Source: Trueperaceae bacterium
GTDB lineage: Bacteria; Deinococcota; Deinococci; Deinococcales; Trueperaceae
Direction: 5' to 3'
DNA: 37,037 bases
Assembly (NCBI GenBank): GCA_019454765.1
Contig: JACFNR010000027.1
Location: 1-37,037 of the forward strand
Shown here piece after piece: positions 15,399 to 23,682 of this stretch. The first letter of the stretch is position 1. The number at the start of each line of letters is the position of its first letter. The notes below the pieces were generated by a model. That model saw only the letters and a list, made by a program, of their open reading frames with translations, searched no databases and had not been told where the DNA came from. The position numbers and the translations under genes are program-made.

Positions 15399-15872
15399 AT
15401 GGTCAACCGCTCGAACGAAACCTCGAAAAGTATGTCGCGCCGCATAGCCTTCATCGCGGCAGCCCTGGTGGTCGCCGCACTGCCGATCGCGTTCGCTCAG
15501 AGCGCCGACCTCACCAAGTCGCCGCCGCCCGCCCCGTACGTCAACGCATCGACGCTCGTCCAGCTGCCCGACTTCATCCCGGGCGCCGGGGCCCTCTTCA
15601 TCGACCCCGCCAACGCGCCGACCGGGCCGTGGCTCGCCTACGGCAAGGACGGCAACCTCATCGAGGTGTTGTTCATGATCCCGGTCAGCGGCATGGACAA
15701 GGCCCAGAACTGGAACGACCTGGCCGCCGGCCTCCTGGCGCAGATCGGCTTGACGGTCGACCACGTCGACGTCTCCTACAACGGCGGCCACCCCGGCCTG
15801 GCCGAACCGCACTACCACATCCGCCTCGCCTTCGTAGACGCCGCCACGCAGCAGGCGCAACTGAACCCGTGA
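15399..15872 (+). CDS. Secreted TTHB210/DUF5602-like protein
   Basis: A 157-aa protein. The ATG at 15399 follows GGAAGGAG by 8 nt, and a signal peptide ends at FAQS (about residue 34). In the mature part, GPWLAYGKDGNLIEVLFMI, VDHVDVSYNGGHPGLAEPHY and HIRLAFV resemble the pattern of the DUF5602 family, whose T. thermophilus member TTHB210 has a known structure but uncertain role. This assignment is from memory of the pattern, not an alignment. The conserved His residues may bind metal. It is divergent from the SufR-like regulator with its own good promoter and is followed by a strong terminator, so it is a single-gene unit. Confidence 0.68.
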   Translation: MVNRSNETSKSMSRRIAFIAAALVVAALPIAFAQSADLTKSPPPAPYVNASTLVQLPDFIPGAGALFIDPANAPTGPWLAYGKDGNLIEVLFMIPVSGMDKAQNWNDLAAGLLAQIGLTVDHVDVSYNGGHPGLAEPHYHIRLAFVDAATQQAQLNP

Positions 15873-15920
15873 CGGCGCCGGCGGCCTGAGCCGCCGCGTC
15901 GCAACATCGATCGACAAGCG

Positions 15921-15955
15921 GCTGCCGGCCCCGAGCGCGTCTCGGGGCCGGCAGC
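15921..15955. terminator. Strong bidirectional terminator hairpin
   Basis: A perfect 15-bp stem (GCTGCCGGCCCCGAG with its complement) and a 5-nt loop lie between the convergent secreted-protein and subtilase genes. No T-run is present on either side, as is common in high-GC genomes. Confidence 0.75.
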
Positions 15956-15978
15956 GTCGTGGCGGGGCCGCCCGTGCC

Positions 15979-18051
15979 TCAGGGGACCTTCGCGACCGTG
16001 ACCGTGACCGCGTTGCCGGCGTCGGGCGCGTAGGCGCCGAAGCGCACCTCGATGGTGGCCTCGCCGAACCACTCGCCCGACTCGCCCAGGACGCCGTTGC
16101 CGTTCGGGTCGGTGCCCGCCTGCACCGTCAGGGGGCCGGGCAGGGCGTCGGTCAGGGTGAACAGCCCGTCGGCGTCGAGGATCGCGTCAGGGTAGCCCGC
16201 CACCCTGAGGATGAGGTCGTCGCTGGGCTCTGGGGGTGGGGGCGGGCCCATGAGGTGGTCGTACGCGCCGGCCGCGTCGACGAAACCGAAGCCGTACTCC
16301 GGGTCGCGGCCGGGGGCGCCGCGGTCGATGGCCGTGGCGCTCAGCGCCTGCTCGATGGCGGCCTTGCCCGCCGCGGGTGCGGCGCTGCGCAGCATGGCGA
16401 TCACGCCCGCCACCGCCGGCGCGGCCATGCTCGTTCCCTGCAGCCTGCCGTAGCCGGCCACGGGGCCCGGGTAGGTCACCACCGTGCTGAGCACCCCCTC
16501 CGTCCTCGACCCGCCCGGCGCCGCGATGAACATCTGCGGTCCGAGGTGGCTGTAGCAGGCCCTGAGCCCGCCCGGTTCCGTGGCCGCCACCGCCAGCACC
16601 TCGGGGTAGGCGGCCGGGTAGAAGATGGGGTTGGTGGTCGGCGCCGGGCAGGCGAACTCGTCGTTGCCGGCGGCCGCCACCAGGCTCACGCCCAGCTCGT
16701 CGGCCGCGCGCAGGGCGTCGCGGACCCCCTGACCGAGGTCGAAGGCCGCGCCGATGCTCATGTTGACGACCTGGGCTCGCGGCGAGCCCTCGTTCACGAC
16801 GTACTGAAGCGCCCGCACCAGGCTCGCCGTCGTCATGCTGCAGGCGGGACCGACCGCCTCGCCGAGGTTGACGAGGAGCAACCGGGCGTACGGCGCCACG
16901 CCCGCCACGCCGACGCCGTTGTTGGCGACGGCCGCGGCGATGCCCGCCACGTGCGTGCCGTGCGTGCCGCAGACCGCGCCGGGGGCGCCCACGGGGCCGC
17001 CGCCGGCAGCGGCGTCGTAGGTGGCCACCACGTTGGCGGCCAGGTCCGGGTGCGTCGGCAGGAAGCCCTGGTCGAGGACGGCGACGGTGGCCCCCGCCCC
17101 GCCGGCGACGCCCCACAGCGCCTCCACGCCGAGCTCGTCCAGGTTCCACTGCTCGGCTCGCAGCGGGTCCACGCTGGCGGGCTCGAGGAGGCGGGGGAAC
17201 TCGACGAAACCGACGCCCGCCGTGCCCTGCAGGGCCGCGGCGGCCCTCACGGCGCTGCCGGTCGGCACCGTCACCAGGGTGAGCCCGGCCGCCTCGAACG
17301 GCTCCGTCGCCGCCTCCACGCCGAGGTCGGCGAGGGCGGCGCGCACGGCGACCTCGCGCCCGGCGAAGGTGGCGGCGCCGCCAACGCCGTCGACGGATTC
17401 GGACCCGTTGGCCCGCAGCACGACGCCGGGTCGCTCGAGCCCGACGATCAGCGTGGTGGTGGGTGCCGCCAGCAGCTCCGGCGCCAGGTGGGCGTCCAGG
17501 CGGTCGTGGGCGCCGATGGCGCTCGCGGCGGCCCGACCGGGGGCCGCCAACGTGGCGAGCGCGGCCTGGTCGGGCGCCGCCAAGGCGGAGCCGCCGGGGC
17601 CGCCCACCACGATCCCGCTCACGTCGGGGTAGGCGAACGTGACCTCGCCGCTCGTGGCCACGTACTGCTTGCCGCGGTGGGTGGCCGTCAGCCGCACCCG
17701 GAACCGCGCCGGGAAGCGCGGCATGGCCGCCGGGTCCACGATAACGGTGACGACGGCGCTGCCGCTGCCGTTACTTGGCGCGAAGGAGACGGCGCCGGCG
17801 AGGGTGGGGTCGGTCGGGAGGGCCTCGATGACCCAGTGCGACGGCGCCGTCACCACCACGTCGGCCCGGGCGAAGCCGGTCATGCTGGTGGTGACGGTCT
17901 CGACGGCGACGGTGGGCGGCGGCTCCTGGAAGCACCCCGCCAACAAGAGGCTCGCGAGCGCCACCATGAGCGCCGCCGCGAGCCAGGCCTTGCGGCGCGC
18001 TGCCGCGCGTCCAGGGTGGTGCCAGTGGGGTTCCGGGTCGCGCCTCGTCAT
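15979..18051 (-). CDS. Subtilisin-family (S8) serine protease, lipoprotein
   Basis: A 690-aa protein started at the ATG at 18051, which has GGAG 8 nt upstream; a GTG at 18060 lacks such a site. A lipobox ends at C40 (LLLAGC), so the enzyme should be lipid-anchored outside the cytoplasm. Residues about 45-145 are beta-rich and about 200-290 look like an inhibitor-I9-type propeptide. The catalytic triad is D327 (VAVLDQGF), H367 (GTHGTHVAG) and S541 (GTSMAAP), with oxyanion N463 (AAGND). After the protease domain comes a Pro-rich hinge and a C-terminal beta domain of about 90 residues. Cys pairs inside the catalytic domain may form disulfides. It is a general extracellular protease. Confidence 0.92.
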   Translation of the reverse strand: MTRRDPEPHWHHPGRAAARRKAWLAAALMVALASLLLAGCFQEPPPTVAVETVTTSMTGFARADVVVTAPSHWVIEALPTDPTLAGAVSFAPSNGSGSAVVTVIVDPAAMPRFPARFRVRLTATHRGKQYVATSGEVTFAYPDVSGIVVGGPGGSALAAPDQAALATLAAPGRAAASAIGAHDRLDAHLAPELLAAPTTTLIVGLERPGVVLRANGSESVDGVGGAATFAGREVAVRAALADLGVEAATEPFEAAGLTLVTVPTGSAVRAAAALQGTAGVGFVEFPRLLEPASVDPLRAEQWNLDELGVEALWGVAGGAGATVAVLDQGFLPTHPDLAANVVATYDAAAGGGPVGAPGAVCGTHGTHVAGIAAAVANNGVGVAGVAPYARLLLVNLGEAVGPACSMTTASLVRALQYVVNEGSPRAQVVNMSIGAAFDLGQGVRDALRAADELGVSLVAAAGNDEFACPAPTTNPIFYPAAYPEVLAVAATEPGGLRACYSHLGPQMFIAAPGGSRTEGVLSTVVTYPGPVAGYGRLQGTSMAAPAVAGVIAMLRSAAPAAGKAAIEQALSATAIDRGAPGRDPEYGFGFVDAAGAYDHLMGPPPPPEPSDDLILRVAGYPDAILDADGLFTLTDALPGPLTVQAGTDPNGNGVLGESGEWFGEATIEVRFGAYAPDAGNAVTVTVAKVP

Positions 18052-18139
18052 GGTGGACACTCCGTTCGCCCCGTGATACCCCGCCGCGCGGTCCCATCAG
18101 TGACAACCTCCTGAACCCTGCCTTCATCGTCGCCCCGGC

Positions 18140-19795
18140 TCAGCGGCCGCGCAACTGCCCGAGGTGAGCCAGGAGGCCCGCGGTGGACGCGTCGTGCGTG
18201 CCGGGGGCGGAGGCGCCCGCCCGCACCTCGCCCAAGAGGTTCGTTGCCAGCTCCTTGCCGAGCTCCACGCCCATCTGGTCGAAGCTGTCGATGTCCCACA
18301 CCACCCCCTGGGTGAAGATGGCGTGCTCGTACAGGGCGATGAGGTTGCCGAGGGCGTGCGGCGTCAGCTGCGGCATGAGGATGGAGGTGGTGGGGCGGTT
18401 GCCCGGGAACGACTTGGCGGCGCTTAGCAGCTCGAGGCGGTCCGCCGGTGCTCCCTGCTCCTCCAGCATGGCGCGCGTCTGCGCCCTGGTGCGGCCGAGC
18501 ATGAGCGCCTCGGTCTGAGCGAGGAAGTTGGCGAGGAGGATGTCGTGGTGCTCCGTCAGCGCGTGGAACGGCCTGGCGGGCGCGATGAAGTCGGCCGGGA
18601 TCAGCTTGGTGCCCTGGTGGAGCAGCTGGTAGTAGGCGTGCTGCCCGTCGGTGCCGGGCGAACCCCAGATGATGGCACCGGTCTGCCAGGCGACTCTCTC
18701 GCCGGCGAGGTCGACGTCCTTGCCGTTCGACTCCATGAACGCCTGCTGCAGGTAGCTCGGCAGGTAGCGGAGCGACTCGTCGTACGGCAGCACGGCGGAG
18801 CTCTCCGCCCCGAAGAAGTTGCCGTACCAGACGCCAAGGAGCCCCATGAGCAGGGGGGCGTTGCGGTTCGGGTCGGCATCCTGGAAGTGCCGGTCCAGCT
18901 CGTGCGCGCCCTCGAGGAGCTCCACGAAGCGTTCGTAGCCGACCGCCAGCACGATGGAGAGGCCGATGGCCGACCAGAGCGAGTAACGCCCGCCGACCCA
19001 ATCCCAGAACGCGAAGACGTTCTGGCGCTCGATGCCGAACTCGGCCACCTTGGCGAGGTTGGTGGAGACGGCGACGAAGTGGCGCGCCACCGCCTTGTCG
19101 CTCTTCAAGCGCTCGACCAGCCAACGCCTGGCCGTGTGCGCGTTGGTCATCGTCTCCTGCGTCGTGAACGTCTTCGACGACACGACGAACAGGGTGCTCT
19201 CGGGCCGCAGGCCCGCGAGCACCTCGCTGATGGCCGCCCCGTCGACGTTGGAGACGAAGTGGGTGGTCAGCGCGGCGGTGGTGTACGGCTTCAACGCCGT
19301 GACGACCATCTGCGGACCGAGGTGCGAGCCGCCGATGCCGATGTTGACGACGTCGGTGATCCGCTCGCCCGTGTGGCCACGCCACTCGCCGCGGCGCACG
19401 GCGCCGGCGAAGCGCTCCATCTGCGCCAGCACCGCGTTGACGTCGGGCATGACGTCCTTGCCGTTCACGAGGATCGGCGTGTTGGAACGGTTGCGGAGCG
19501 CCACGTGCAGTACCGCCCGGTCCTCGGTGGTGTTGATGCGTTGGCCCTCGAACATGGCGCGCCGCCGGGCGGCGAGGCCCCGCGCCTCGGCCAACGCCAG
19601 CAGCAGCTTCACGGTCTCCTGCGTGATGCGGTTCTTGCTCAGGTCGACGAAGAGCTCGCCCGCCTGCATGGAGAAGCGTTCGAAGCGCTTGTCGTCGCCT
19701 TCGAACAGGTCGGCGACGCGCACGTTCTCGAGTTGGCGCTGATGCGCCCGCAGCGCCTCCCAGGCCTCGGTGCTCCCTTTCGGGTGGTCGGTCAT
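18140..19795 (-). CDS. pgi: Glucose-6-phosphate isomerase
   Basis: A 551-aa enzyme of the long bacterial/eukaryotic PGI type, interconverting glucose 6-phosphate and fructose 6-phosphate in glycolysis. The sugar-phosphate segments GIGGSHLGP (153-161) and [12 protein letters not shown]270 (VGGRYSLWS), the [16 protein letters not shown] block and K514 ([10 protein letters not shown]) are all present. The usual WGEPGTNGQH motif reads [10 protein letters not shown], so the catalytic-base Glu is Ser379. GGAGGTAA lies 6 nt before the ATG and includes the stop codon of the upstream aldo/keto reductase, so the two are translationally coupled. Confidence 0.93.
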   Translation of the reverse strand: MTDHPKGSTEAWEALRAHQRQLENVRVADLFEGDDKRFERFSMQAGELFVDLSKNRITQETVKLLLALAEARGLAARRRAMFEGQRINTTEDRAVLHVALRNRSNTPILVNGKDVMPDVNAVLAQMERFAGAVRRGEWRGHTGERITDVVNIGIGGSHLGPQMVVTALKPYTTAALTTHFVSNVDGAAISEVLAGLRPESTLFVVSSKTFTTQETMTNAHTARRWLVERLKSDKAVARHFVAVSTNLAKVAEFGIERQNVFAFWDWVGGRYSLWSAIGLSIVLAVGYERFVELLEGAHELDRHFQDADPNRNAPLLMGLLGVWYGNFFGAESSAVLPYDESLRYLPSYLQQAFMESNGKDVDLAGERVAWQTGAIIWGSPGTDGQHAYYQLLHQGTKLIPADFIAPARPFHALTEHHDILLANFLAQTEALMLGRTRAQTRAMLEEQGAPADRLELLSAAKSFPGNRPTTSILMPQLTPHALGNLIALYEHAIFTQGVVWDIDSFDQMGVELGKELATNLLGEVRAGASAPGTHDASTAGLLAHLGQLRGR

Positions 19796-19799
19796 GGCT

Positions 19800-20858
19800 T
19801 TACCTCCCGGTCGCCGGCGGCTCCCCGCCGTCCTCGCTCGAGCGCCGCCAGATGTTGATGCCCGCGTCGACGGCGAGCTCGTCGAGCCGCGCCAGCTCCT
19901 CCGCCGTGAACTCGAGGTTGGCGAGCGCGCCGACGTTCTCCTCCAGCTGCCGCACGCTCGACGCGCCGATCAGGACGGAGGTGACGCGCGGGTCGCGCAG
20001 GCACCAGGCGAGGGCGAGCTGCGCCAGGGTCTGGCCGCGGCCCCTGGCGATGTCGTCGAGGGCGTGCACGCGCTCGAGCGTCTCCTTGGTGAGCATCGAC
20101 TCCTTGAAGGAGCCCGCGCGGCTGGCGCGCGAGCCCGGCGGCAGCGTGTCGTGGACCTCGCTGGGCTTGACGCCCAGGTAGCGTGACGTGAGGAGCCCCT
20201 GCGCGAGCGGCGAGAAGACGATGCAGCCGGCGCCCTCGTCGGCCAGCACGTCCAGGAGGCCCCCCTCGATCCAGCGGTTGAACATCGAGTAGGACGGCTG
20301 GTGGATGAGCAGCGGGGTGCCGGCCTGGCGCAGGAGGGCGGCGGCCTCGCGCGTGGCGGAACGCGAGTAGGACGACACGCCCGCGTACAGCGCCCTCCCC
20401 TGCTGCACGGCGCTGGCGAGGGCGCCCATCGTCTCCTCGAGCGGGGTGGCCGGGTCGAAGCGGTGACTATAGAAGATGTCCACCCAGTCGAGCCGCATGC
20501 GCTTCAGGCTCTCCTCGAGGCTCGACAGGAGGTACTTGCGCGACCCCCACTCGCCGTACGGTCCTGGCCACATCTCGTAGCCGGCCTTGGTGGAGATGAC
20601 GAGCCGGTTGCGGAGGCCAGCGAAGTCGGTGGCGAGGATCTCGCCGAAGTTGCGTTCGGCCGAGCCGGGGGGCGGGCCGTAGTTGTTGGCCAGGTCGAAG
20701 TGGGTGATGCCCAGCTCGAAGGCGCGCGTGAGGATGGCGCGCATGGTGCTCAAGGGGCGGTCGTCGCCGAAGTTGTGCCAGAGGCCGAGCGACACCTTGG
20801 GAAGTAGCAGGCCGGAGCGGCCCACGCGGGCGTAGGTCATCTTATGGGCGTCGGTCAC
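19800..20858 (-). CDS. Aldo/keto reductase, YghZ/Gpr-like
   Basis: A 352-aa NADPH-dependent reductase of the AKR superfamily. The catalytic tetrad is visible: Asp in FDLANNYG, Tyr in NNYG, Lys in [11 protein letters not shown] and His in FYSHRFDP. The [14 protein letters not shown] and [15 protein letters not shown] segments are typical of the YghZ group, which reduces L-glyceraldehyde 3-phosphate and methylglyoxal. The start is uncertain: GTG at 20858 or ATG at 20840. It lies between the Rrf2 gene (23 bp) and pgi (4 bp) on one strand. That suggests an operon linking a redox-responsive regulator to triose and hexose phosphate handling. Confidence 0.87.
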   Translation of the reverse strand: MTDAHKMTYARVGRSGLLLPKVSLGLWHNFGDDRPLSTMRAILTRAFELGITHFDLANNYGPPPGSAERNFGEILATDFAGLRNRLVISTKAGYEMWPGPYGEWGSRKYLLSSLEESLKRMRLDWVDIFYSHRFDPATPLEETMGALASAVQQGRALYAGVSSYSRSATREAAALLRQAGTPLLIHQPSYSMFNRWIEGGLLDVLADEGAGCIVFSPLAQGLLTSRYLGVKPSEVHDTLPPGSRASRAGSFKESMLTKETLERVHALDDIARGRGQTLAQLALAWCLRDPRVTSVLIGASSVRQLEENVGALANLEFTAEELARLDELAVDAGINIWRRSSEDGGEPPATGR

Positions 20859-20881
20859 GCCCTCAGGTTAGCCCTTGGGCG

Positions 20882-21421
20882 TCAGGCGTCGGCGCTCACG
20901 CGCCCGCGCGTGGTGGGCGTGGGCGCCGCGCCGTTGCCGCCGGGCGGGTCGATGAGCTGGTCGAGCCGCACGCTCGACAGCGCCTCCCGGATGGTGAGCG
21001 AGGCGCCTATCCAGGCCAGGTTGAGGCGGCAGTAACCCTTGCGCTCGGTGGTGGCGCAACGCTCCCTCGTCTGGCAGGTGTCGACGACGAGCGGCCCCGA
21101 CATGGTCTCGATCACGTCGAGGAGCGAGACGGTGGCCGGGTCGACGATCAGCGTGACGCCGCCGTTGCGGCCCTGGCGGTTCTCGACGTAACCCGCCTGC
21201 GCCAGGCGCCTCAGCACCTTGGCGAGGAAGGCCGGCGGCTTCTTGAGGTCGGCTGCTATCCTGGCGGCCGCCGCGCCGGGGTTCTCCGCCGCGTAGATGA
21301 GCGCGTGGATGGCGTAGCTCTCCTCCTTGCGGAGGACCGTCCGGTAGGGGGAGGTTGCCGCTGGCTCTACCACCCCTGAACGGTACCAAGAAACCAGGAC
21401 CGGTGCCTCCACGTTTATCAC
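20882..21421 (-). CDS. Rrf2-family regulator with three cysteines (NsrR/IscR-like)
   Basis: An Rrf2-type winged helix (SYAIHALIYAAENPG, then helices and the wing ENRQGRNGGVTL) is followed by C116, C122 and C131, a C-x5-C-x8-C set like the Fe-S ligands of NsrR, IscR and RsrR. NsrR-type members sense NO, and this gene is divergent from nirK, which favours that role by context. The GTG at 21421 gives 179 aa, but the conserved fold begins about residue 26, so the true start may be further in; no clear ribosome site decides it. The C-terminal ~20 residues are low-complexity. Assignment to NsrR specifically is inference. Confidence 0.8.
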   Translation of the reverse strand: MINVEAPVLVSWYRSGVVEPAATSPYRTVLRKEESYAIHALIYAAENPGAAAARIAADLKKPPAFLAKVLRRLAQAGYVENRQGRNGGVTLIVDPATVSLLDVIETMSGPLVVDTCQTRERCATTERKGYCRLNLAWIGASLTIREALSSVRLDQLIDPPGGNGAAPTPTTRGRVSADA

Positions 21422-21446
21422 GATGCGCGATTGGCGTCCAGGACGT

Positions 21447-21464
21447 AGGTTAATCGGCTAACCT
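21447..21464. promoter_or_regulatory. Palindrome between the Rrf2 gene and nirK
   Basis: AGGTTA and TAACCT arms are separated by 6 bp. The site is 26 bp from the Rrf2 start and about 127 bp from nirK, in the shared control region. It is a candidate operator for the Rrf2 regulator; its sequence does not match the E. coli NsrR consensus. Confidence 0.5.
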
Positions 21465-21489
21465 GACCGGGCCCGGCAGGACATCTGTC

Positions 21490-21567
21490 CTTGGTCGAGC
21501 CTGGAGCCCGGGACTAACTTGGAGTCACGAGTCCGTGTTAGGCGGTGACCCTCGCCGCTCGACCAAG
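21490..21567 (+). promoter_or_regulatory. Long inverted repeat in the nirK leader
   Basis: CTTGGTCGAG (21490-21499) and its exact complement CTCGACCAAG (21558-21567) enclose 58 bp, with partial pairing continuing outward (TCC/GGA) and a smaller GGACT/AGTCC pair inside. If transcribed, it folds into a multi-stem leader ending 23 nt before the nirK ATG, just before the AAAGGAGCAGG ribosome site. Confidence 0.45.
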
Positions 21568-21590
21568 ACGGACACCAAAAGGAGCAGGAC

Positions 21591-22760
21591 ATGCGAGACA
21601 AGCGCGGAAACCTCCCCCTGGGCGTCATCTACGCCGTCGCCGCGATCATCGTCGCGCTAGCGGTGGGGGTGGCACTGTTCGGCACGAGCGTCGACGCCGC
21701 CCCGGCTCAGCAGGCCGGCGCCGACCACGGGCACGACCTGACCATCAACCAGCCCGCCGGCGAGCACGTGGCCCTCACCGACCCCGAGGACCTCGTCCCC
21801 GTCGAGGAACTCCCCGTTATCAAGGCCGTCCTCGGCTACGCCCCCAACGCGGCGCCGCCCGTCGACCGCGACTACCGCGCCCACGTCGAGGTGGAGCTCG
21901 AGACGACCGAGGAGGTCCTGCGCCTCGCGGACGGCGTCGAGTACCGCTTCTGGACCTTCGGCGGCGCGGTCCCCGGCCCCATGATCCGCGTGCGCCACGG
22001 CGATTACGTCACCTTCACGCTGCAGAACCACCCCACCAGCCTCATGCCGCACAACATCGACCTGCACGCCGTGACCGGCCAGGGCGGCGGCGCCGAGGCC
22101 ACGCTCATCTCCCCCGGCCAGCAGGCCACCTTCTCGTTCTCCGCGCTCGTCCCGGGCGTCTACATCTACCACTGCGCCACGGCGCCCGTTGGCATGCACA
22201 TCGCCAACGGCATGTACGGCCTGATCGTGGTGGAGCCCAAGGAGGGCCTGGCGCCCGTCGACAAGGAGTTCTACGTCGTGCAGGGCGACTTCTACACCAA
22301 GGGCGACTTCGGTGAACGCGGCCTGCAGGACTTCGACATGCAGCGCGCCATCAAGGAGGACGCCGCCTACGTGGTCTTCAACGGCTCCGTCGGCTCGCTG
22401 GTGGGCGAGAACGCGCTGTTCGCCGACGTGGGCGACAAGGTCCGCATCTTCTTCGGCAACGGCGGCCCGAACCTGACCAGCTCGTTCCACGTCATCGGCG
22501 AGATCTTCGACACCGTCAACGTCGAGGGCGGCCGCCTCATCAACCACGACGTCCAGACCACGTCGGTTCCGGCGGGCGGCGCCGTGATGGTCGAGTTCGG
22601 GGTCGACGTGCCCGGCACCTACAACCTGGTGGACCACGCCATCTTCCGGGCGTTCAACAAGGGCGCCGTCGGGCAGCTCGTGGTCGTCGGCGAGAAGAAC
22701 CCGACCATCTTCACCGAGCGCACCGACATCAGGCCCTACGACCCGGACGCCACCGAGTAA
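21591..22760 (+). CDS. nirK: Copper-containing nitrite reductase
   Basis: A 389-aa periplasmic enzyme reducing nitrite to NO, with an uncleaved anchor or signal at residues 10-37. Type 1 Cu ligands are H154, C195, H203 and M208. Type 2 Cu ligands are H159, H194 and H349. The catalytic pair is D157 and H300. The loop [15 protein letters not shown] is the short form found in class II NirK. RBS AAAGGAG lies 9 nt before the ATG. A His-rich stretch (DHGHD) follows the anchor. No nitrate reductase or NO reductase gene is in the window, so denitrification cannot be shown to be complete here. Confidence 0.95.
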   Translation: MRDKRGNLPLGVIYAVAAIIVALAVGVALFGTSVDAAPAQQAGADHGHDLTINQPAGEHVALTDPEDLVPVEELPVIKAVLGYAPNAAPPVDRDYRAHVEVELETTEEVLRLADGVEYRFWTFGGAVPGPMIRVRHGDYVTFTLQNHPTSLMPHNIDLHAVTGQGGGAEATLISPGQQATFSFSALVPGVYIYHCATAPVGMHIANGMYGLIVVEPKEGLAPVDKEFYVVQGDFYTKGDFGERGLQDFDMQRAIKEDAAYVVFNGSVGSLVGENALFADVGDKVRIFFGNGGPNLTSSFHVIGEIFDTVNVEGGRLINHDVQTTSVPAGGAVMVEFGVDVPGTYNLVDHAIFRAFNKGAVGQLVVVGEKNPTIFTERTDIRPYDPDATE

Positions 22761-22777
22761 CGAACCGCTTGACTCGC

Positions 22778-22815
22778 GCGTGGGGCCCGACCGCCGCCAG
22801 CGGCGCGCCCCACGC
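22778..22815 (+). terminator. Hairpin between nirK and nirV
   Basis: A 9-bp perfect stem, GCGTGGGGC with GCCCCACGC, encloses a 20-nt loop that contains a second small stem (GCCGC/GCGGC). It lies 17 bp after the nirK stop and 21 bp before the next start. It probably lowers downstream expression or protects the nirK mRNA end rather than stopping all transcription. Confidence 0.55.
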
Positions 22816-22836
22816 CTCCAGGACGGAAGGTCGACC

Positions 22837-23670
22837 GTGACCACCCGCACCCACTCACGCACGCGCACCCCGGCGCCGCGGCGCCGCGCCGCCCGCCTGA
22901 CGCGCCGCTTCGCGGCCGCCGTGGCGGGGCTCTGGCTCCTCGCCGCCGCCATGCCGACCACCACCGCGGCCGCCGCGACCAGCATGGTCGCCATCGAGGG
23001 CGGGGAGGTCGAGCTCCTCTTCCCCGTCGAGGGTGAGGCCGCGACGGTGGTGGAACCGTTCCGGATCGACGTCGTGCCTGTCACCAACGCCGAGTTCCTG
23101 GCGTTCCTCGAGGCCAACCCGGAGTGGCGCCGCAGCGCCGTCCCCGAGGTGTTCGCGGGCAGCGCCTACCTGCGCGCCTGGGACGGCGACCTCGACCTCG
23201 GTGCGCTCGACCCGTCCGCCCCCGTGACCGACGTCAGCTGGTTCGCGGCCGCCGCCTACTGCGAGGCTCGCGGCGCGCGGCTGCCCACCGAGGCCGAGTG
23301 GGAGTTCGTGGCCAACGCCGGCTACGCCGGCCCCCGCGGCCGCGACGAGGCGGGCTACGCGGCGCGCGTGCTGACGCTCACCACGAGCCGCGCGCAGCGG
23401 CCCGGACCCGTCGGCATGGACGAGGCCAACTACTACGGCGTCAAGGACATGCACGGCCTCGTGTGGGAGTGGGTGTTCGACGTGGGCTCGAGCTTCAACA
23501 CGGGCGACAGCCGCTCCGACGGCGACCGCCGCCTGCAGCTCGTGTGCGGCGGCGGGAGTGCCGGCGCCGTCGACAAGAGCGACTACGCCGCCTTCCTGCG
23601 CTACGCGTTCAGGAGCGGCCTGACCGGCGGTTACTCCAGCGGCGGCCTCGGCTTCCGCTGCGCCGGGTGA
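22837..23670 (+). CDS. nirV: NirV-like secreted FGE/sulfatase-modifying-factor fold protein
   Basis: A 277-aa protein from the GTG at 22837, which has GGACGGAAGG 6 nt upstream; a long Arg-rich n-region and hydrophobic core (to about residue 48) make an export signal. The rest is a formylglycine-generating-enzyme fold: MVAIEGGEVEL, then FRIDVVPVTNAEFLAFL, PVTDVSWFAAAAYCEARGA, RLPTEAEWEF, MHGLVWEWVFD and GGLGFRCAG. The active-site Cys pair of true FGE is not in place. NirV proteins of this fold are encoded next to nirK in Rhodobacter and others with an unsettled accessory role. Context therefore supports NirV over sulfatase activation; no sulfatase is nearby. Confidence 0.8.
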   Translation: MTTRTHSRTRTPAPRRRAARLTRRFAAAVAGLWLLAAAMPTTTAAAATSMVAIEGGEVELLFPVEGEAATVVEPFRIDVVPVTNAEFLAFLEANPEWRRSAVPEVFAGSAYLRAWDGDLDLGALDPSAPVTDVSWFAAAAYCEARGARLPTEAEWEFVANAGYAGPRGRDEAGYAARVLTLTTSRAQRPGPVGMDEANYYGVKDMHGLVWEWVFDVGSSFNTGDSRSDGDRRLQLVCGGGSAGAVDKSDYAAFLRYAFRSGLTGGYSSGGLGFRCAG

Positions 23671-23682
23671 GGTAGGGAGGCC

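Noticed and set aside
16255-18114. A 619-codon plus-strand open frame opposite the subtilase
   Set aside because: Arg/Gly/Val-rich with no motifs, while the minus strand has the complete S8 catalytic triad.
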